The notes below the pieces were generated by a model. That model did no database searches and was not told the DNA's origin. It was given only the letters and a program-made list of their open reading frames with translations. Below are positions 52,360 to 61,692 of a stretch of 64,000 nucleotides of DNA, piece by piece. The position numbers and the translations under genes are program-made. Source of the DNA: Pseudohaliea sp964438205 (GTDB taxonomy: Bacteria; Pseudomonadota; Gammaproteobacteria; Pseudomonadales; Halieaceae); assembly GCA_964438205.1 (NCBI GenBank), contig CAYTJQ010000010.1, positions 1-64,000 on the forward strand. Direction: 5' to 3'. Every line of letters starts with the position of its first letter. The first letter of the stretch is position 1.

Positions 52360-53829
52360 TCACGCAGCGCCTCCCGAGGCGAGCAGCTGGCGAGCCAGCT
52401 GCAGGTGTTGCAGGGTGACCTGCTCGGCGCCGCTGCCGCGCGCGGCGCTTTCTGCCGCGTCGCGCAGGCGCTTTGCCGCGGAGATCCTCACCAGGATCGG
52501 TTCGGCGGCCACGAGCTTGTCGAGGGCCATTTCGGCTTCTACCTCCCAGGCGATCGAGGTCCGCTCCCGGGCCGGGGTGGCCTCCGCCTTGTCGAGGTCC
52601 GTGCCGAGCGGCAGGATGTGGAACAGCGCGTCGAAGAGCGCGTTGCACACTTCCTGCACCAGGTAGCAGGCGCCGCCGTAACCCATGAACGGGGTCCCGG
52701 TGTGCCGACGAATGATCGTGCCGGGCAGCGACGCCGGGATGTACACGGCGCGCGCACCCACCTCGGCGAGGTACATGCGCTCGTTATAGCCGCCGAAGAC
52801 CACCAGGGGTGTCCTGGTCTGCACGGCCTCGCGAACCGCCTCGTTGTCGGTCTTGGCGCCGGCGCGCCGCTCGAAGGCAAAGTGGCACGGCAGTCCCAGC
52901 TCTTCCTCGAGGAAGTGGCGCACGCCGCGGCTGTAGGTCTCGTTGGCCGCGATGCCGAAACTGGCCGTGCCGAAAAAGTCCTGGGTGACGGAGCGCCACA
53001 GGTCCCAGATCGGCTTGATGGTGGTGTGCTTCTCCCGCGCAATGAAGGGCTGCGGGTCGAGGTCCAGCAGTTCGCCGAGCTTCTCGAGAAACTTGGTGGT
53101 GCTGTGCAGGCCGATGGGGGCCTGCAGGTAGGGCACGTCGAGCTCCTCGCAGAGCAGGCGGCCGAACTCCCGGTACATGCAGATGTTGACGTCGGCCTCG
53201 GCGAGCTTGCACACGTCGTCGATGTGGCAGCCGAGGGGAAAGACCATGTTGACCTCGGCGCCCATGCCCTCGACGAGCCGGCGGATTTCCGCGAGGTCCG
53301 ACCAGGTGTTGAACATGCCGTAGATCGGCCCGATGATGTTCACCCGCGGGGCGGCCTTGCCGGCCTCGCGCTTCTTCTCCCAGGCGGCGCGGAGCTTCTT
53401 GCCCTTCTTCGCGCCGAAGCGGGTCCACAGCCAGTTCATGGCGCGGTCGGCGCTCTGCCACTGGTCCTCGTCGATGGTACGGGGCAGGAAACGCTCGATA
53501 CCGGTGCCCTCCGGCGTCACCCCGCCGCCGATCATCTCGGCGATGGAGCCCGTGACCACCACGGCCGGGCGCTCCGGGTCCAGGGTCTCGTGGGCGCGGC
53601 GCATGGCCCCCTCGGTCCCGTGCTGGCCCAGTTCCTCTTCGGCGAGGCCCGTGACCACCACCGGCAGTTCGTGCGGCGGCAGCGCGTCGGTGTAGTGCAG
53701 GACGGAGGTGACCGGCAGGTTCTCACAACCGACCGGGCCATCGATGATGGTCTGCAGGCCCTTGATGGCCGTGAACACGTACACGGAGCCCCAGTAGCCC
53801 CCCGCGCGATCGTGATCGAGCACCAGCAT
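52360..53829 (-). CDS. bchZ: Chlorophyllide reductase subunit Z
   Basis: A 489-residue NifK/BchB-like subunit of chlorophyllide a oxidoreductase. N-terminus MLVLDHDRAGGYWGSVYVFTAIKGLQ and GCENLPVTSVLHYTDALPPHELPVVVTG are family signatures. ATG at 53829 overlaps the bchY stop (TGATG); the longer frame upstream is bchY shadow. Works with BchX and BchY to make bacteriochlorin. Confidence 0.97.
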   Translation of the reverse strand: MLVLDHDRAGGYWGSVYVFTAIKGLQTIIDGPVGCENLPVTSVLHYTDALPPHELPVVVTGLAEEELGQHGTEGAMRRAHETLDPERPAVVVTGSIAEMIGGGVTPEGTGIERFLPRTIDEDQWQSADRAMNWLWTRFGAKKGKKLRAAWEKKREAGKAAPRVNIIGPIYGMFNTWSDLAEIRRLVEGMGAEVNMVFPLGCHIDDVCKLAEADVNICMYREFGRLLCEELDVPYLQAPIGLHSTTKFLEKLGELLDLDPQPFIAREKHTTIKPIWDLWRSVTQDFFGTASFGIAANETYSRGVRHFLEEELGLPCHFAFERRAGAKTDNEAVREAVQTRTPLVVFGGYNERMYLAEVGARAVYIPASLPGTIIRRHTGTPFMGYGGACYLVQEVCNALFDALFHILPLGTDLDKAEATPARERTSIAWEVEAEMALDKLVAAEPILVRISAAKRLRDAAESAARGSGAEQVTLQHLQLARQLLASGGAA

Positions 53830-55394
53830 CAGGCCGCTCCTCCCGCGCCCAGGGGCGCGTGTTTCGCATCGAGCATTTCCGGCTGCCAGATGCCGGCGTT
53901 GTCGCCCTCGCCCACACCGTCGAAGAACGCTTCCATGGCGTCGAAGCGGGCCTTGTTGGCGACGGCGGCGTTGATGACCTCGGCGATGGACCCCGGTCCG
54001 GCAGCCCCCATGAGCGGGCGCGCGGAAATGAGGTTGGTGAAGTACAGGCCGGGGATCGCCAGCTCCTTGGCCTTCTGCACCACCGGCGTGGTGCCGATGG
54101 CGAGGTCCGGCTCGTAGTTGCGCATGGCGGCCACGTCGTCCTCGAGGGAGGCGCGGAAGTTGACCTCCACGCCCCGGGCCTGGAGCCACTCCCGGTCGGC
54201 GTCGGACCAGCGGGTCTTCGGACAGGCGGTGCCGACATAGCGCAGGTCGGCGCCGCTCTCCACGAGCAGCCGGGCGACCAGCAGTTCCGAGCCCTCGTAG
54301 CCCGACAGGGTAATACGTGCGTCGATCTGCGCAGCTTCCAGGGCCTTCGCGATCGCCGGCAGGGCGGCCTCCTTGGCGGCCGCGAGCGCTTCGGCGCCGA
54401 TGTCGAGGGTCGCGGCGACGGACTCCAGCCAGGCTTCCGTGCCCTCGTAACCGACCGGGGCAGAGCCCAGGCAGGGCCGGCCGGCAGCGTCGAACTGGCG
54501 CTGCGTGGCCGTGTAGAAGGGATGGATCATGGCGGCGGCGGCGCAGTCGAGCGCGCCGTAGAGTTCGCGCCACTCCCGCGTCGGCACGGTGGGGCCGGCG
54601 GCGAGGCCCATCGGGTCGAGGAGCCGGCCGATGGTCACCGCGTCCACCGGGAACATTTCCCCGATCAGGGCGATGGCGGGCTTCTCACTGTGGCCGCCGG
54701 TCGGGGCGGCAACGGGGCCGGCCTCCGCTTCCGTGCGCGCGTAGCGCAGCATGGCGCCGGCGAGGATGTCCTTGGCCTCTGCGTGCGTCGGCACGCCGAA
54801 GCCCGGGACGTCGATGCCGATGATGCGCACCCCGTTGATCGCCTTCGGCAGGAGATCCAGGGGAACACCCGAGGCCGTGGGCACACAGAGATTGATGATG
54901 ACCACGGCATCGTACTTCTCGGGGTCAGCGAGCTTGTGCACGGACTCGCGGATATCCTCGAACAGTTTACCGGTGACCAGCGTCTCGGAATCGAAGGGCA
55001 CGTAGCCCACCGTGCGCCGGGCGCCGTAGAAGTGCGAGGTGAAGGTGAGGCCGTAGACGCAGCAGGCGGAGCCGGAAAGCACCGTCGCCGTGCGCCGCAT
55101 GCGCAGCCCCACGCGCAGGGAACCGAAGGCCGGGCACATGCTCTGCGGCTGATCGTGCGGCCCGGTGGGATAGTCCTGCTTGTACTGTTCGAGCACCGCG
55201 GCCTTGCCGCTGGCCTTGGCATCGGCCTGCATGCGGGTGGCACCGGCATGGCAGCCGCCGCCCTCTGCGGCCACCGCCGCCTCGACCTCCCGAACCTCGG
55301 CCGCCGGCAACTCCTCCACCGGCGCCACGGGGATACGCTCGGCGCCGTTCACGACCGGTGCCTCGGGCGCCGGCTCGTGCTCAGACCGTGTCAT
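53829..55394 (-). CDS. bchY: Chlorophyllide reductase subunit Y
   Basis: A 521-residue NifD/BchN-like subunit. After an Ala/Glu/Pro-rich N-terminal extension of ~45 residues come the cluster cysteines: GGGCHAGATRM, QSMCPAFGSLR and SGSACCVYGLTFTSHFYGARR. Start overlaps the bchX stop by 14 bp. Together with BchZ forms the catalytic component of COR. Confidence 0.97.
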   Translation of the reverse strand: MTRSEHEPAPEAPVVNGAERIPVAPVEELPAAEVREVEAAVAAEGGGCHAGATRMQADAKASGKAAVLEQYKQDYPTGPHDQPQSMCPAFGSLRVGLRMRRTATVLSGSACCVYGLTFTSHFYGARRTVGYVPFDSETLVTGKLFEDIRESVHKLADPEKYDAVVIINLCVPTASGVPLDLLPKAINGVRIIGIDVPGFGVPTHAEAKDILAGAMLRYARTEAEAGPVAAPTGGHSEKPAIALIGEMFPVDAVTIGRLLDPMGLAAGPTVPTREWRELYGALDCAAAAMIHPFYTATQRQFDAAGRPCLGSAPVGYEGTEAWLESVAATLDIGAEALAAAKEAALPAIAKALEAAQIDARITLSGYEGSELLVARLLVESGADLRYVGTACPKTRWSDADREWLQARGVEVNFRASLEDDVAAMRNYEPDLAIGTTPVVQKAKELAIPGLYFTNLISARPLMGAAGPGSIAEVINAAVANKARFDAMEAFFDGVGEGDNAGIWQPEMLDAKHAPLGAGGAA

Positions 55395-56370
55395 AGATCA
55401 CCTCGAGGGAAGGCTTGGGCGCATGGTCCACGCCGCAGAGGTCGGCCTGGGTGGCCGGCTGCAGCACAACGTCGCGACCGACATCATCACCGGAGAAGAG
55501 GTCGAGGAGCCCGTCCGGCGACAGCGGTGTCGGCTGGTGCGGCGGCGACTCGGCCACGTTCTTGGCGAGCTGGCCGAAGAGCGGGCCCCACTCGCCGTCG
55601 GGGTAGCCGATGATCTCGTAGTTGGCGCTCTTGCGGCGGATGTCGTCGTGGGCCGGGATGCTGGCCAGCTCCGGGATGCCCACGGCCTTGCAGAAGGCCT
55701 GCGCCTCACCGGTGCCGTCGTCCTTGTTGGTGACCATGCCGGCGACGCCGACGTTGCCGCCGAGCTTGCGGAAGTACTCCACGGCGGAGCAGACGTTGTT
55801 GGCCACGTAGAGCGACTGCAGGTCATTCGAAGCGACCACGATGACCTTCTGGCACATGTCGCGGGCGATGGGCAGGCCGAAGCCGCCGCAGACCACGTCG
55901 CCGAGGAAGTCGAGGAGCACGTAGTCGAAGTCCCAGTCGTGGAAGCCGAGTTTCTCGAGGGTCTCGAAGCCGTGGATAATGCCCCGGCCGCCGCAGCCAC
56001 GGCCCACTTCCGGGCCGCCGAGCTCCATGGCAAAAACGCCGTCGCGCATGAAGCAGACGTCCTCGACGCGGACTTCCTCGCCCGCCTCCTTCTTGGCCGA
56101 GGCGGTCTGGATGATCGTCGGGCAGGCCTTGCCGCCGAAGAGGAGCGAGGTGGTGTCGCTCTTGGGGTCACAGCCGATGAGCAGGACCTTCTTGCCCTGC
56201 TGCGCCATCATGTAGGACAGGTTCGAGAGCGTGAAGCTCTTGCCGATCCCCCCCTTGCCGTAGATGGCGATGATCTGTGTTTTCGGTCCGCCCCCCGAAC
56301 TCGCGAGGAGATCACCGGCGTCTTCTTTCTCGTGATCCGGGGTGTATTCGTTTACGGATGCATCAGTCAT
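55381..56370 (-). CDS. bchX: Chlorophyllide reductase iron protein BchX
   Basis: A 329-residue NifH-like ATPase donating electrons to BchYZ. P-loop YGKGGIGKSFTLSN (about 38-51; KSF rather than KST distinguishes it from BchL), cluster cysteine regions GRGCGGRGII and DVVCGGFGLP. ATG at 56370 overlaps the bchC stop (ATGA). Confidence 0.97.
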   Translation of the reverse strand: MTDASVNEYTPDHEKEDAGDLLASSGGGPKTQIIAIYGKGGIGKSFTLSNLSYMMAQQGKKVLLIGCDPKSDTTSLLFGGKACPTIIQTASAKKEAGEEVRVEDVCFMRDGVFAMELGGPEVGRGCGGRGIIHGFETLEKLGFHDWDFDYVLLDFLGDVVCGGFGLPIARDMCQKVIVVASNDLQSLYVANNVCSAVEYFRKLGGNVGVAGMVTNKDDGTGEAQAFCKAVGIPELASIPAHDDIRRKSANYEIIGYPDGEWGPLFGQLAKNVAESPPHQPTPLSPDGLLDLFSGDDVGRDVVLQPATQADLCGVDHAPKPSLEVIYDTV

Positions 56371-57317
56371 TGAACGGACCTCCAATCCAGGATCATTTTT
56401 AGGCATTCCATATCACCAAAGGCCTGGCGATAGGCTGGGGCGGCATGGGCCGCGGGCTGGCGGTGCGTAATGAGGCCGTCGAGGTCCAGCCGCCCGTCGG
56501 CGACCAGCTTGACGACAGCCTCGAGGTCTTCCTGCTGCCATTCGGCGGAGATGCGCAGCTGCGCCTCGCGCATGAAGGCCGGCGGGAAGGTGAAGGACAC
56601 CGGCTCCTGGTAGAAGCCGGCGAGCACGATGCAGCCGCCCGGGGCGAGGTGCGCCACGAGCGTATCGAGGAGCCCCACGGCCCCGCTGACATCGCAGATG
56701 AGACGGTAGTCGCGGCGCGTTTCGCTATCGGGGTCGATGACGGGATAACCGTCCGCACCGGCGCGACGCCCGGCATCGCGCTCCCAGACCGTCGGCGCTT
56801 CACCACCCAGGGCGAGTACGACCCGTGCGACCAGCCGCCCGAGGACGCCGTGGCCGATCACCAGGTCGGGAAGCACACCCTCCGGCCCCCGGGTCACGGC
56901 GCGCAGTGCCGTGGCCGCGAGGGCCAGGAGGGCTGCTTCTTCCCCCAACGCGTCGCCCAGCGGCGTCACCCGCGTGGCATCCACCACGAGGCGATCGGCG
57001 GCGCCGCCGAACAATCCCTGTACATCCGTGTAGCCGCGCGAGCCGGGCACGAAAACGCGTTCGCCCACGGCGAGGGTACAGCCCTCGCCGACGGCGGCGA
57101 CGCGGCCCACGGACTCGTAACCGGGGACGAGCGGATAGGCGAGTCCCGGGAAGGCCGGCATGCGCCCCTGCCAGAGCAGGCGTTCGGTGCCGGTGCTGAT
57201 GCCGCTCCACTCGATATCGATGACACAGTCGCCCTCGGCGGGCTCGACGATGCCGACCTTGCGCACGGACAGCTTGCCCGGTTGCTCGAAGACGACAGCT
57301 GTAGCTTGACTGCTCAC
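56367..57317 (-). CDS. bchC: 3-hydroxyethyl bacteriochlorophyllide a dehydrogenase BchC
   Basis: A 316-residue MDR-type dehydrogenase oxidising the C3 hydroxyethyl group to acetyl. Family segments: WSGISTGTERLLWQGRMPAFPGLAYPLVPGYESVGRV and the nucleotide-binding VIGHGVLGRLVARVVLALGG. GTG start at 57317. Paired PpsR-type operators precede it, inside the crtF/bchC gap. Confidence 0.96.
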   Translation of the reverse strand: MSSQATAVVFEQPGKLSVRKVGIVEPAEGDCVIDIEWSGISTGTERLLWQGRMPAFPGLAYPLVPGYESVGRVAAVGEGCTLAVGERVFVPGSRGYTDVQGLFGGAADRLVVDATRVTPLGDALGEEAALLALAATALRAVTRGPEGVLPDLVIGHGVLGRLVARVVLALGGEAPTVWERDAGRRAGADGYPVIDPDSETRRDYRLICDVSGAVGLLDTLVAHLAPGGCIVLAGFYQEPVSFTFPPAFMREAQLRISAEWQQEDLEAVVKLVADGRLDLDGLITHRQPAAHAAPAYRQAFGDMECLKMILDWRSVQ

Positions 57318-57407
57318 CAGGAAATCCCCTGACCTGACAACAACTTACCTGCTGACCCGGCGCGCTGCGGCGACGGGCATGGCGGCTGACCTAGCAAAAC
57401 CGCTGGG

Positions 57408-57451
57408 TGTAAGTTTAAGTTTACATTCTCAGATGTCAAGTTGATTTAACA
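57408..57451. promoter_or_regulatory. Paired PpsR/CrtJ operators and promoter of bchC
   Basis: Two exact TGT-N12-ACA sites: TGT-AAGTTTAAGTTT-ACA (57408-57425) and TGT-CAAGTTGATTTA-ACA (57434-57451), starts 26 bp apart. On the minus strand TTGACA lies in the second site and TAAACT in the first, 16 bp apart, so both sites cover the bchC promoter. The second site overlaps the crtF stop. Confidence 0.88.
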
Positions 57452-58620
57452 TCCTGGCCGTCACGTTCCGCAACCAGCACCCGCGCGAGCATCGGCTGGG
57501 CGGTTTTCAGCTCCCGGCAGCGATCGAAACCGGCCTCCAGCACCCAGCGCCGAAGCTCCTCCGCGGTCCGCGGCCGGCCGCTGCCCATGGCCCAGAGATA
57601 GAAGCCGAAATAGCCGTCGCCCATGGCCTCGGCGCCCCGGGTGCCGGCCATGGGCTCGGCGATGACCAGGCGCCCTTCCGGCGGCAGCGCTTCCCGGGCC
57701 CGGGCGATAAGGGCGCGGGCCGGCGCATCGTCGTGGTCATGCAGCACGCGCACCAGGGAAATGGTGTCGGCACCCGCGGGCCAGGGATCGTTGAACATGT
57801 CGCCACCCACGGCTTCGGCGCGGGCGGCGAGGCCGCACTGCAGCAGCCGTTCCCGCGCCCGGGTCGCGACCTGGGGCAGGTCCAGGACCGTCCCGTGCAG
57901 CGCGCTGTTGCGACGCAGGGCGGCGGCCAGGAACACGCCTTCACCGCCGCCGACGTCGAGCCAGTGGCGGCTGTCGGCGGCGCCGCAGGCATCGAGGATG
58001 TCCTCCGACAGCAGGCTCTGCGAGCCGGCCATCAATTCGCTGTAGGCGGCCACCTCGTCCGCCGCCATGGCGTCGCGCTCGCCGGCCGCGTAGGGCCACA
58101 GGCGCGCGAGGTGGGTGTCTGCCCGCCCGCCGAGGAGCGCCAGCGGATCGGCGAGATCGGCATAGAGACGCTCGTGGTGCGAGACCATGGCGCCGATGGA
58201 CGGGTTGCCGAGCATCACCGCCCCCTGCTCGCCGAGGCGCCAGGAGCCATCGCCCGCGCCCTGCACCAGGCGCAGGGCGGCGGCGCCGCGAAGGAGCCGC
58301 AGCGCGCCCTCCTCCGGCAGCCCCGTGGCCGAGGCGATGGCCCCGGTACTGCGCGGCCCGTCGGCCAGCAGGTCGAAGAGCCCGGCGCGGACGCAGGCGA
58401 AGAGGATCTGCGAGTAGACGAAGCCGGCGCTCAGGTCGAAGAGCGCCCGGGCGCGCCGCCGGGCGATGGGACGCGTCAGCGGAAAGCGCGCCGCGGCGCG
58501 ATGAAACGACGGGTTGCCGAGCAGCCGGTCGCGCCAGGACAGGAGGCGCTCGCGCAAACCGCCGGTCCGTGGCGGGGTATCACCCGCGGTCGCGATGTGG
58601 CTGCCGGCCGGTTCGCCCAC
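57436..58620 (-). CDS. crtF: Carotenoid O-methyltransferase CrtF
   Basis: A 394-residue SAM-dependent methyltransferase that methylates the tertiary hydroxyl made by CrtC. N-terminal dimerisation region (SAGFVYSQILFACVRAGLFDLLADGPRSTGAIA), SAM motif SRHWLDVGGGEGVFLAAAL and catalytic-region VRVLHDHDDAPARALI. GTG at 58620 is 6 bp after the crtE stop; a longer frame to 59028 is crtE shadow. Confidence 0.93.
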   Translation of the reverse strand: MGEPAGSHIATAGDTPPRTGGLRERLLSWRDRLLGNPSFHRAAARFPLTRPIARRRARALFDLSAGFVYSQILFACVRAGLFDLLADGPRSTGAIASATGLPEEGALRLLRGAAALRLVQGAGDGSWRLGEQGAVMLGNPSIGAMVSHHERLYADLADPLALLGGRADTHLARLWPYAAGERDAMAADEVAAYSELMAGSQSLLSEDILDACGAADSRHWLDVGGGEGVFLAAALRRNSALHGTVLDLPQVATRARERLLQCGLAARAEAVGGDMFNDPWPAGADTISLVRVLHDHDDAPARALIARAREALPPEGRLVIAEPMAGTRGAEAMGDGYFGFYLWAMGSGRPRTAEELRRWVLEAGFDRCRELKTAQPMLARVLVAERDGQDVKST

Positions 58621-58625
58621 CGCGC

Positions 58626-59513
58626 TCAGGCGGCCTGGCCGGCCAGGCTCTTCGGCAGGAAGCGCCGGGACTGGTTGCGGACGAGCTGCTGCAGCTGCTC
58701 GCGGCCGGCGCAGGCCGGCACGGCTTCCACGCTCGCGTCCACCAGCGCCCTGAGGTGGGCCACGGCGCCGTCGAGGCCGAGGCTGCGCACCGCGGAGGGC
58801 CGGCCGTGGGCCTCGTCCTGGCCCGTCGGCTTGCCGATCTCGGCGGCCTCGGCCGCCGCGTCGAGGATATCGTCGGCGACCTGGTAGCTGTGGCCGATGC
58901 AGTCGCCAAGGCGGCGCCAGGCGGCGACATCGCCGCCGGAAACGACCGCACCCGCGGCCGTGGCGGCGATGAACAGGGCGCCGGTCTTGGCCCGGTGGTA
59001 GCGCTCGAGATCGACCCGGGACTCGCACTCCCAGGCCTGGCCCGCGCAGATCCCGTGGGGCGCGCCCACGCCCTCGGCAACCACCGCCAGCAGCGCCGGC
59101 AGTCGCGCCGGGTCACCCGCGCTGCCGGCCCGGCCCAGGGTCTCGAAGGCGGCGACGATCAGCGCATCGCCGGCGAGCAGCGCGAGCTGCTCGCCGAAGG
59201 CCTGTTGGACCGAGGGCTTGCCCCGGCGCTCGCTGGCATTATCGAAGCAGGGCATGTCGTCGTGAACGAGAGAGGCGCAGTGGAGCAACTCGATGGCGGC
59301 CGCCGCAGCCGAGGTGAGGGTCGGGTCGCCACCGCCATTGGCGGCGGCGACGGCCATGCACAGCTGGGGGCGAACCCGGGCACCGCCGGGAAAAACGGCG
59401 TACTGCAGCGCCCGCGCCAGCTGCGGCGGACAGGCATCCCCCGCCGCCAGGGCCACGGCGTCCTGTAGCGCCAGTTCGTACCCGGGGAGCCCCTTTGCCT
59501 CGATCTTGCCCAT
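58626..59513 (-). CDS. crtE: Geranylgeranyl diphosphate synthase CrtE
   Basis: A 295-residue trans-prenyltransferase supplying GGPP for carotenoids and the bacteriochlorophyll tail. First aspartate motif DDMPCFD (85-91), second DDILD, and GGARVRPQL. First gene of crtE-crtF, with paired operators in its promoter. Ala-rich throughout, as are its neighbours. Confidence 0.95.
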   Translation of the reverse strand: MGKIEAKGLPGYELALQDAVALAAGDACPPQLARALQYAVFPGGARVRPQLCMAVAAANGGGDPTLTSAAAAAIELLHCASLVHDDMPCFDNASERRGKPSVQQAFGEQLALLAGDALIVAAFETLGRAGSAGDPARLPALLAVVAEGVGAPHGICAGQAWECESRVDLERYHRAKTGALFIAATAAGAVVSGGDVAAWRRLGDCIGHSYQVADDILDAAAEAAEIGKPTGQDEAHGRPSAVRSLGLDGAVAHLRALVDASVEAVPACAGREQLQQLVRNQSRRFLPKSLAGQAA

Positions 59514-59556
59514 CGCGCTACCTTCCCTTGTGCACCGGCGAGAGAAACCGCCGGCC

Positions 59557-59600
59557 TGTCCAATTTTATTGACAGTATAGACTGTAATTTAAGTTAGACA
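59557..59600. promoter_or_regulatory. Paired PpsR/CrtJ operators between crtE and crtC
   Basis: Two exact sites: TGT-CCAATTTTATTG-ACA (59557-59574) and TGT-AATTTAAGTTAG-ACA (59583-59600), starts 26 bp apart. The minus-strand TATACT at 59574-59579 fills the gap between them as a likely crtE -10. The plus strand carries TTGACA at 59569-59574 for crtC, without a clear -10. One operator pair can serve both divergent genes. Confidence 0.88.
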
Positions 59601-59643
59601 TTGCTAGACTGCAAGGAACTTTGCTGATCCAGGACAAGAAGCG

Positions 59644-60612
59644 ATGCTGGAGCGCGCGGCCGCACCGGCGCCCGGGTTTGCCGCCCCGGTCACTCCCGGC
59701 GGCTACCACTGGTGGTACCTCGATGCCATGAGCGACGACGGCGAGCACGCCCTCACGGTGATCGTGTTCGTCGGCAGCGTCTTCTCCCCCTATTACGCCG
59801 CGGCCCGGCGCCGCCTCGCCGCGCCGGACCCGGAGCAGTACTGCGGCTTCAACGCGGTGCTCTACAACCCGGGGCGCAAGCACTGGGCCATGACCGAGCG
59901 CGGCGCCGGGGACCTCTCCCGCGATGACGAGCAGCTCCGCGCCCGCGGCTCGTCGATCCACTGGCAGGGCCGGCAGGTGAGCGTCACCCTCGACGAGGTC
60001 ACGGTCCCGCTGCCCGGCCGCCTGCGCGGCCGCATCGAACTGGAGCTCCCGGGCATCACCGCTACGGACTACGCCCTCGACCCGGCCGGCCGGCACCGCT
60101 GGTGGCCGATCGCACCGAGTTGCCGCGCCCGGGTCAGCATGGAAAAACCCGGCCTCAGCTGGGAAGGGCACGGCTACTTCGACAGCAACCGCGGAGCCGA
60201 GCCGCTGGAGCGGGCTTTCCGGGACTGGGACTGGTCGCGGGCGCCGCTGGCGGACGGCGGCAGCCTGGTGCAGTACCACGCGCGGCTGCGGGACGGCAGC
60301 GAGCGTCTGCTGGCGCTGCGTTTCGGTGCCACCGGGGCGGCTGCGGAGCTTTCGCCGCTGCCCACACAGCAGCTGCCGCGCGCCACCCTCTGGCGCATGG
60401 CCCGCAGCACGCAGGCCGACCCCGGCACCCCGGTGACGGTGCGTCGCACGCTCGAGGACACACCCTTCTACTCGCGCTCGCTGCTGGCGTACCGCGCGCT
60501 CGGCGAGCCGGTCAATGCCGTGCACGAGAGCCTGGACCTGGACCGGTTCAGTCGGCGCTGGGTACAGCTGCTGCTGCCTTTCCGGATGCCGCGGCGGGCG
60601 CGGCGGCACTGA
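59644..60612 (+). CDS. crtC: Carotenoid 1,2-hydratase CrtC
   Basis: A 322-residue hydratase adding water to the psi end of neurosporene or lycopene in the spirilloxanthin route. Family segments: GGYHWWYLDAMSDDGEHALTVIVFVGSVFSPYY and WEGHGYFDSNRGAEPLERAFRDWDWSRA. Transcribed alone, divergent from crtE and convergent with crtB; no crtD follows, unlike the common crtCD pair. Confidence 0.94.
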   Translation: MLERAAAPAPGFAAPVTPGGYHWWYLDAMSDDGEHALTVIVFVGSVFSPYYAAARRRLAAPDPEQYCGFNAVLYNPGRKHWAMTERGAGDLSRDDEQLRARGSSIHWQGRQVSVTLDEVTVPLPGRLRGRIELELPGITATDYALDPAGRHRWWPIAPSCRARVSMEKPGLSWEGHGYFDSNRGAEPLERAFRDWDWSRAPLADGGSLVQYHARLRDGSERLLALRFGATGAAAELSPLPTQQLPRATLWRMARSTQADPGTPVTVRRTLEDTPFYSRSLLAYRALGEPVNAVHESLDLDRFSRRWVQLLLPFRMPRRARRH

Positions 60613-61692
60613 TCAGGCGCGGCGGGCGCCGCTGGCGGAAATGGCGGCGCGCACCGGCAGCCGGGCGCGCTCGTCGAGTTCGGCCCAGCGCTCGAGCACC
60701 CAGGAGATCCGACCCTCGCTCTCGAGCAGGGAACTGACCCGCGGCCCGGGATGGGCGTTCACGGCCTCGACCAGGAAGTGGTTCTCCGCAAGCACCGGCG
60801 CCGCGAGGTCGCCCTCGCCGAGCCACGGCAGTCGGCCCAGGGCGAGCAGGCGGCGCAGCTTGCCGCTGCCGGGCAATACCGTGCGCCGGCTGACGGCGTC
60901 GTAACCGCGGGCGGCCAGCTGCTCGCCGATCGCCGAATAGAGGAGCCGCGCCGCGTACATGCCCGGGCGGCAGCGCGACGGCAGGCGGCTCAGGCCGCTG
61001 TCGGCGCGGCGGTAGAGCGTATCGGCGACGGCGAGGAGCCGGGCCAGGACCCGGGCGAGGCCCTCGCTGTGCTTCGGTTCGGCCAGGAAGGCCTCCGGGT
61101 CGATACCGGCCTCGCGCAGCCAGGCCCGGGGCAGGTAGAGGCGGCCGTTGCGCGCGTCCTCGCCCACGTCCCGGCTGATGTTCGTCAGCTGCATGGCGAC
61201 ACCCATGTCCGCCGCGCGGGCGAGGACGTCGGCATCCCGTTCGCCCATGAGCACGGCCATCATCACGCCGACCGCGCCGGCAACCCGCGCCGAGTAGGCC
61301 AGTACGCCCTCGAGGTCATCGTAGCAGCGCCCTTCCGCATCCCAGGCAAAGCCCTCCAGCAGCGCCTCCAGCAGCGCCTTGGGCAGGCCGCAGCGCTGCG
61401 CTACGGCGGCCAGGGCGCGGTCCGCCGGGTAGTTCTGCGGCCTCCCCGCGTAGAGCGCATCGAGGCGCGCGTGCAGTACCGCGAGCGCCTCCGCCGGCGC
61501 GCCGCTCTCGTCCACCGCGTCGTCGGCCTGGCGGCAGAAGGCGTAGAGCGCCGTCGCCGCATCGCGGCAGCGGTAGGGCAGGAAATGGGCGGCCGCGAAG
61601 AAGGAGCGCGAGCCGGTCTTCAGCAGCGTCCGGCAGGCGGCAAGATCCGCCTCGTGCAGGGGCAGCAGGCGCTCAGCGGAAGGTGTTGGCAT
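60613..61692 (-). CDS. crtB: Phytoene synthase CrtB
   Basis: A 359-residue squalene/phytoene synthase condensing two GGPP. Aspartate-rich motifs are ALYAFCRQADDAVDE and LTNISRDVGEDARNGRLYLP, with the Tyr-rich substrate-binding segment around them. ATG at 61692 overlaps the crtI end by 20 bp. Adjacent to crtI in a two-gene operon. Confidence 0.96.
   Translation of the reverse strand: MPTPSAERLLPLHEADLAACRTLLKTGSRSFFAAAHFLPYRCRDAATALYAFCRQADDAVDESGAPAEALAVLHARLDALYAGRPQNYPADRALAAVAQRCGLPKALLEALLEGFAWDAEGRCYDDLEGVLAYSARVAGAVGVMMAVLMGERDADVLARAADMGVAMQLTNISRDVGEDARNGRLYLPRAWLREAGIDPEAFLAEPKHSEGLARVLARLLAVADTLYRRADSGLSRLPSRCRPGMYAARLLYSAIGEQLAARGYDAVSRRTVLPGSGKLRRLLALGRLPWLGEGDLAAPVLAENHFLVEAVNAHPGPRVSSLLESEGRISWVLERWAELDERARLPVRAAISASGARRA

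Noticed and set aside
52273..55613. Long plus-strand frames opposite bchZ, bchY and bchX
   Set aside because: Mirror coding of the COR genes; His/Arg/Gly-rich translations without motifs.
58621..59028. N-terminal extension of crtF
   Set aside because: It lies entirely within crtE in another frame and is Arg/Gly-rich; the GTG at 58620 sits just after the crtE stop.
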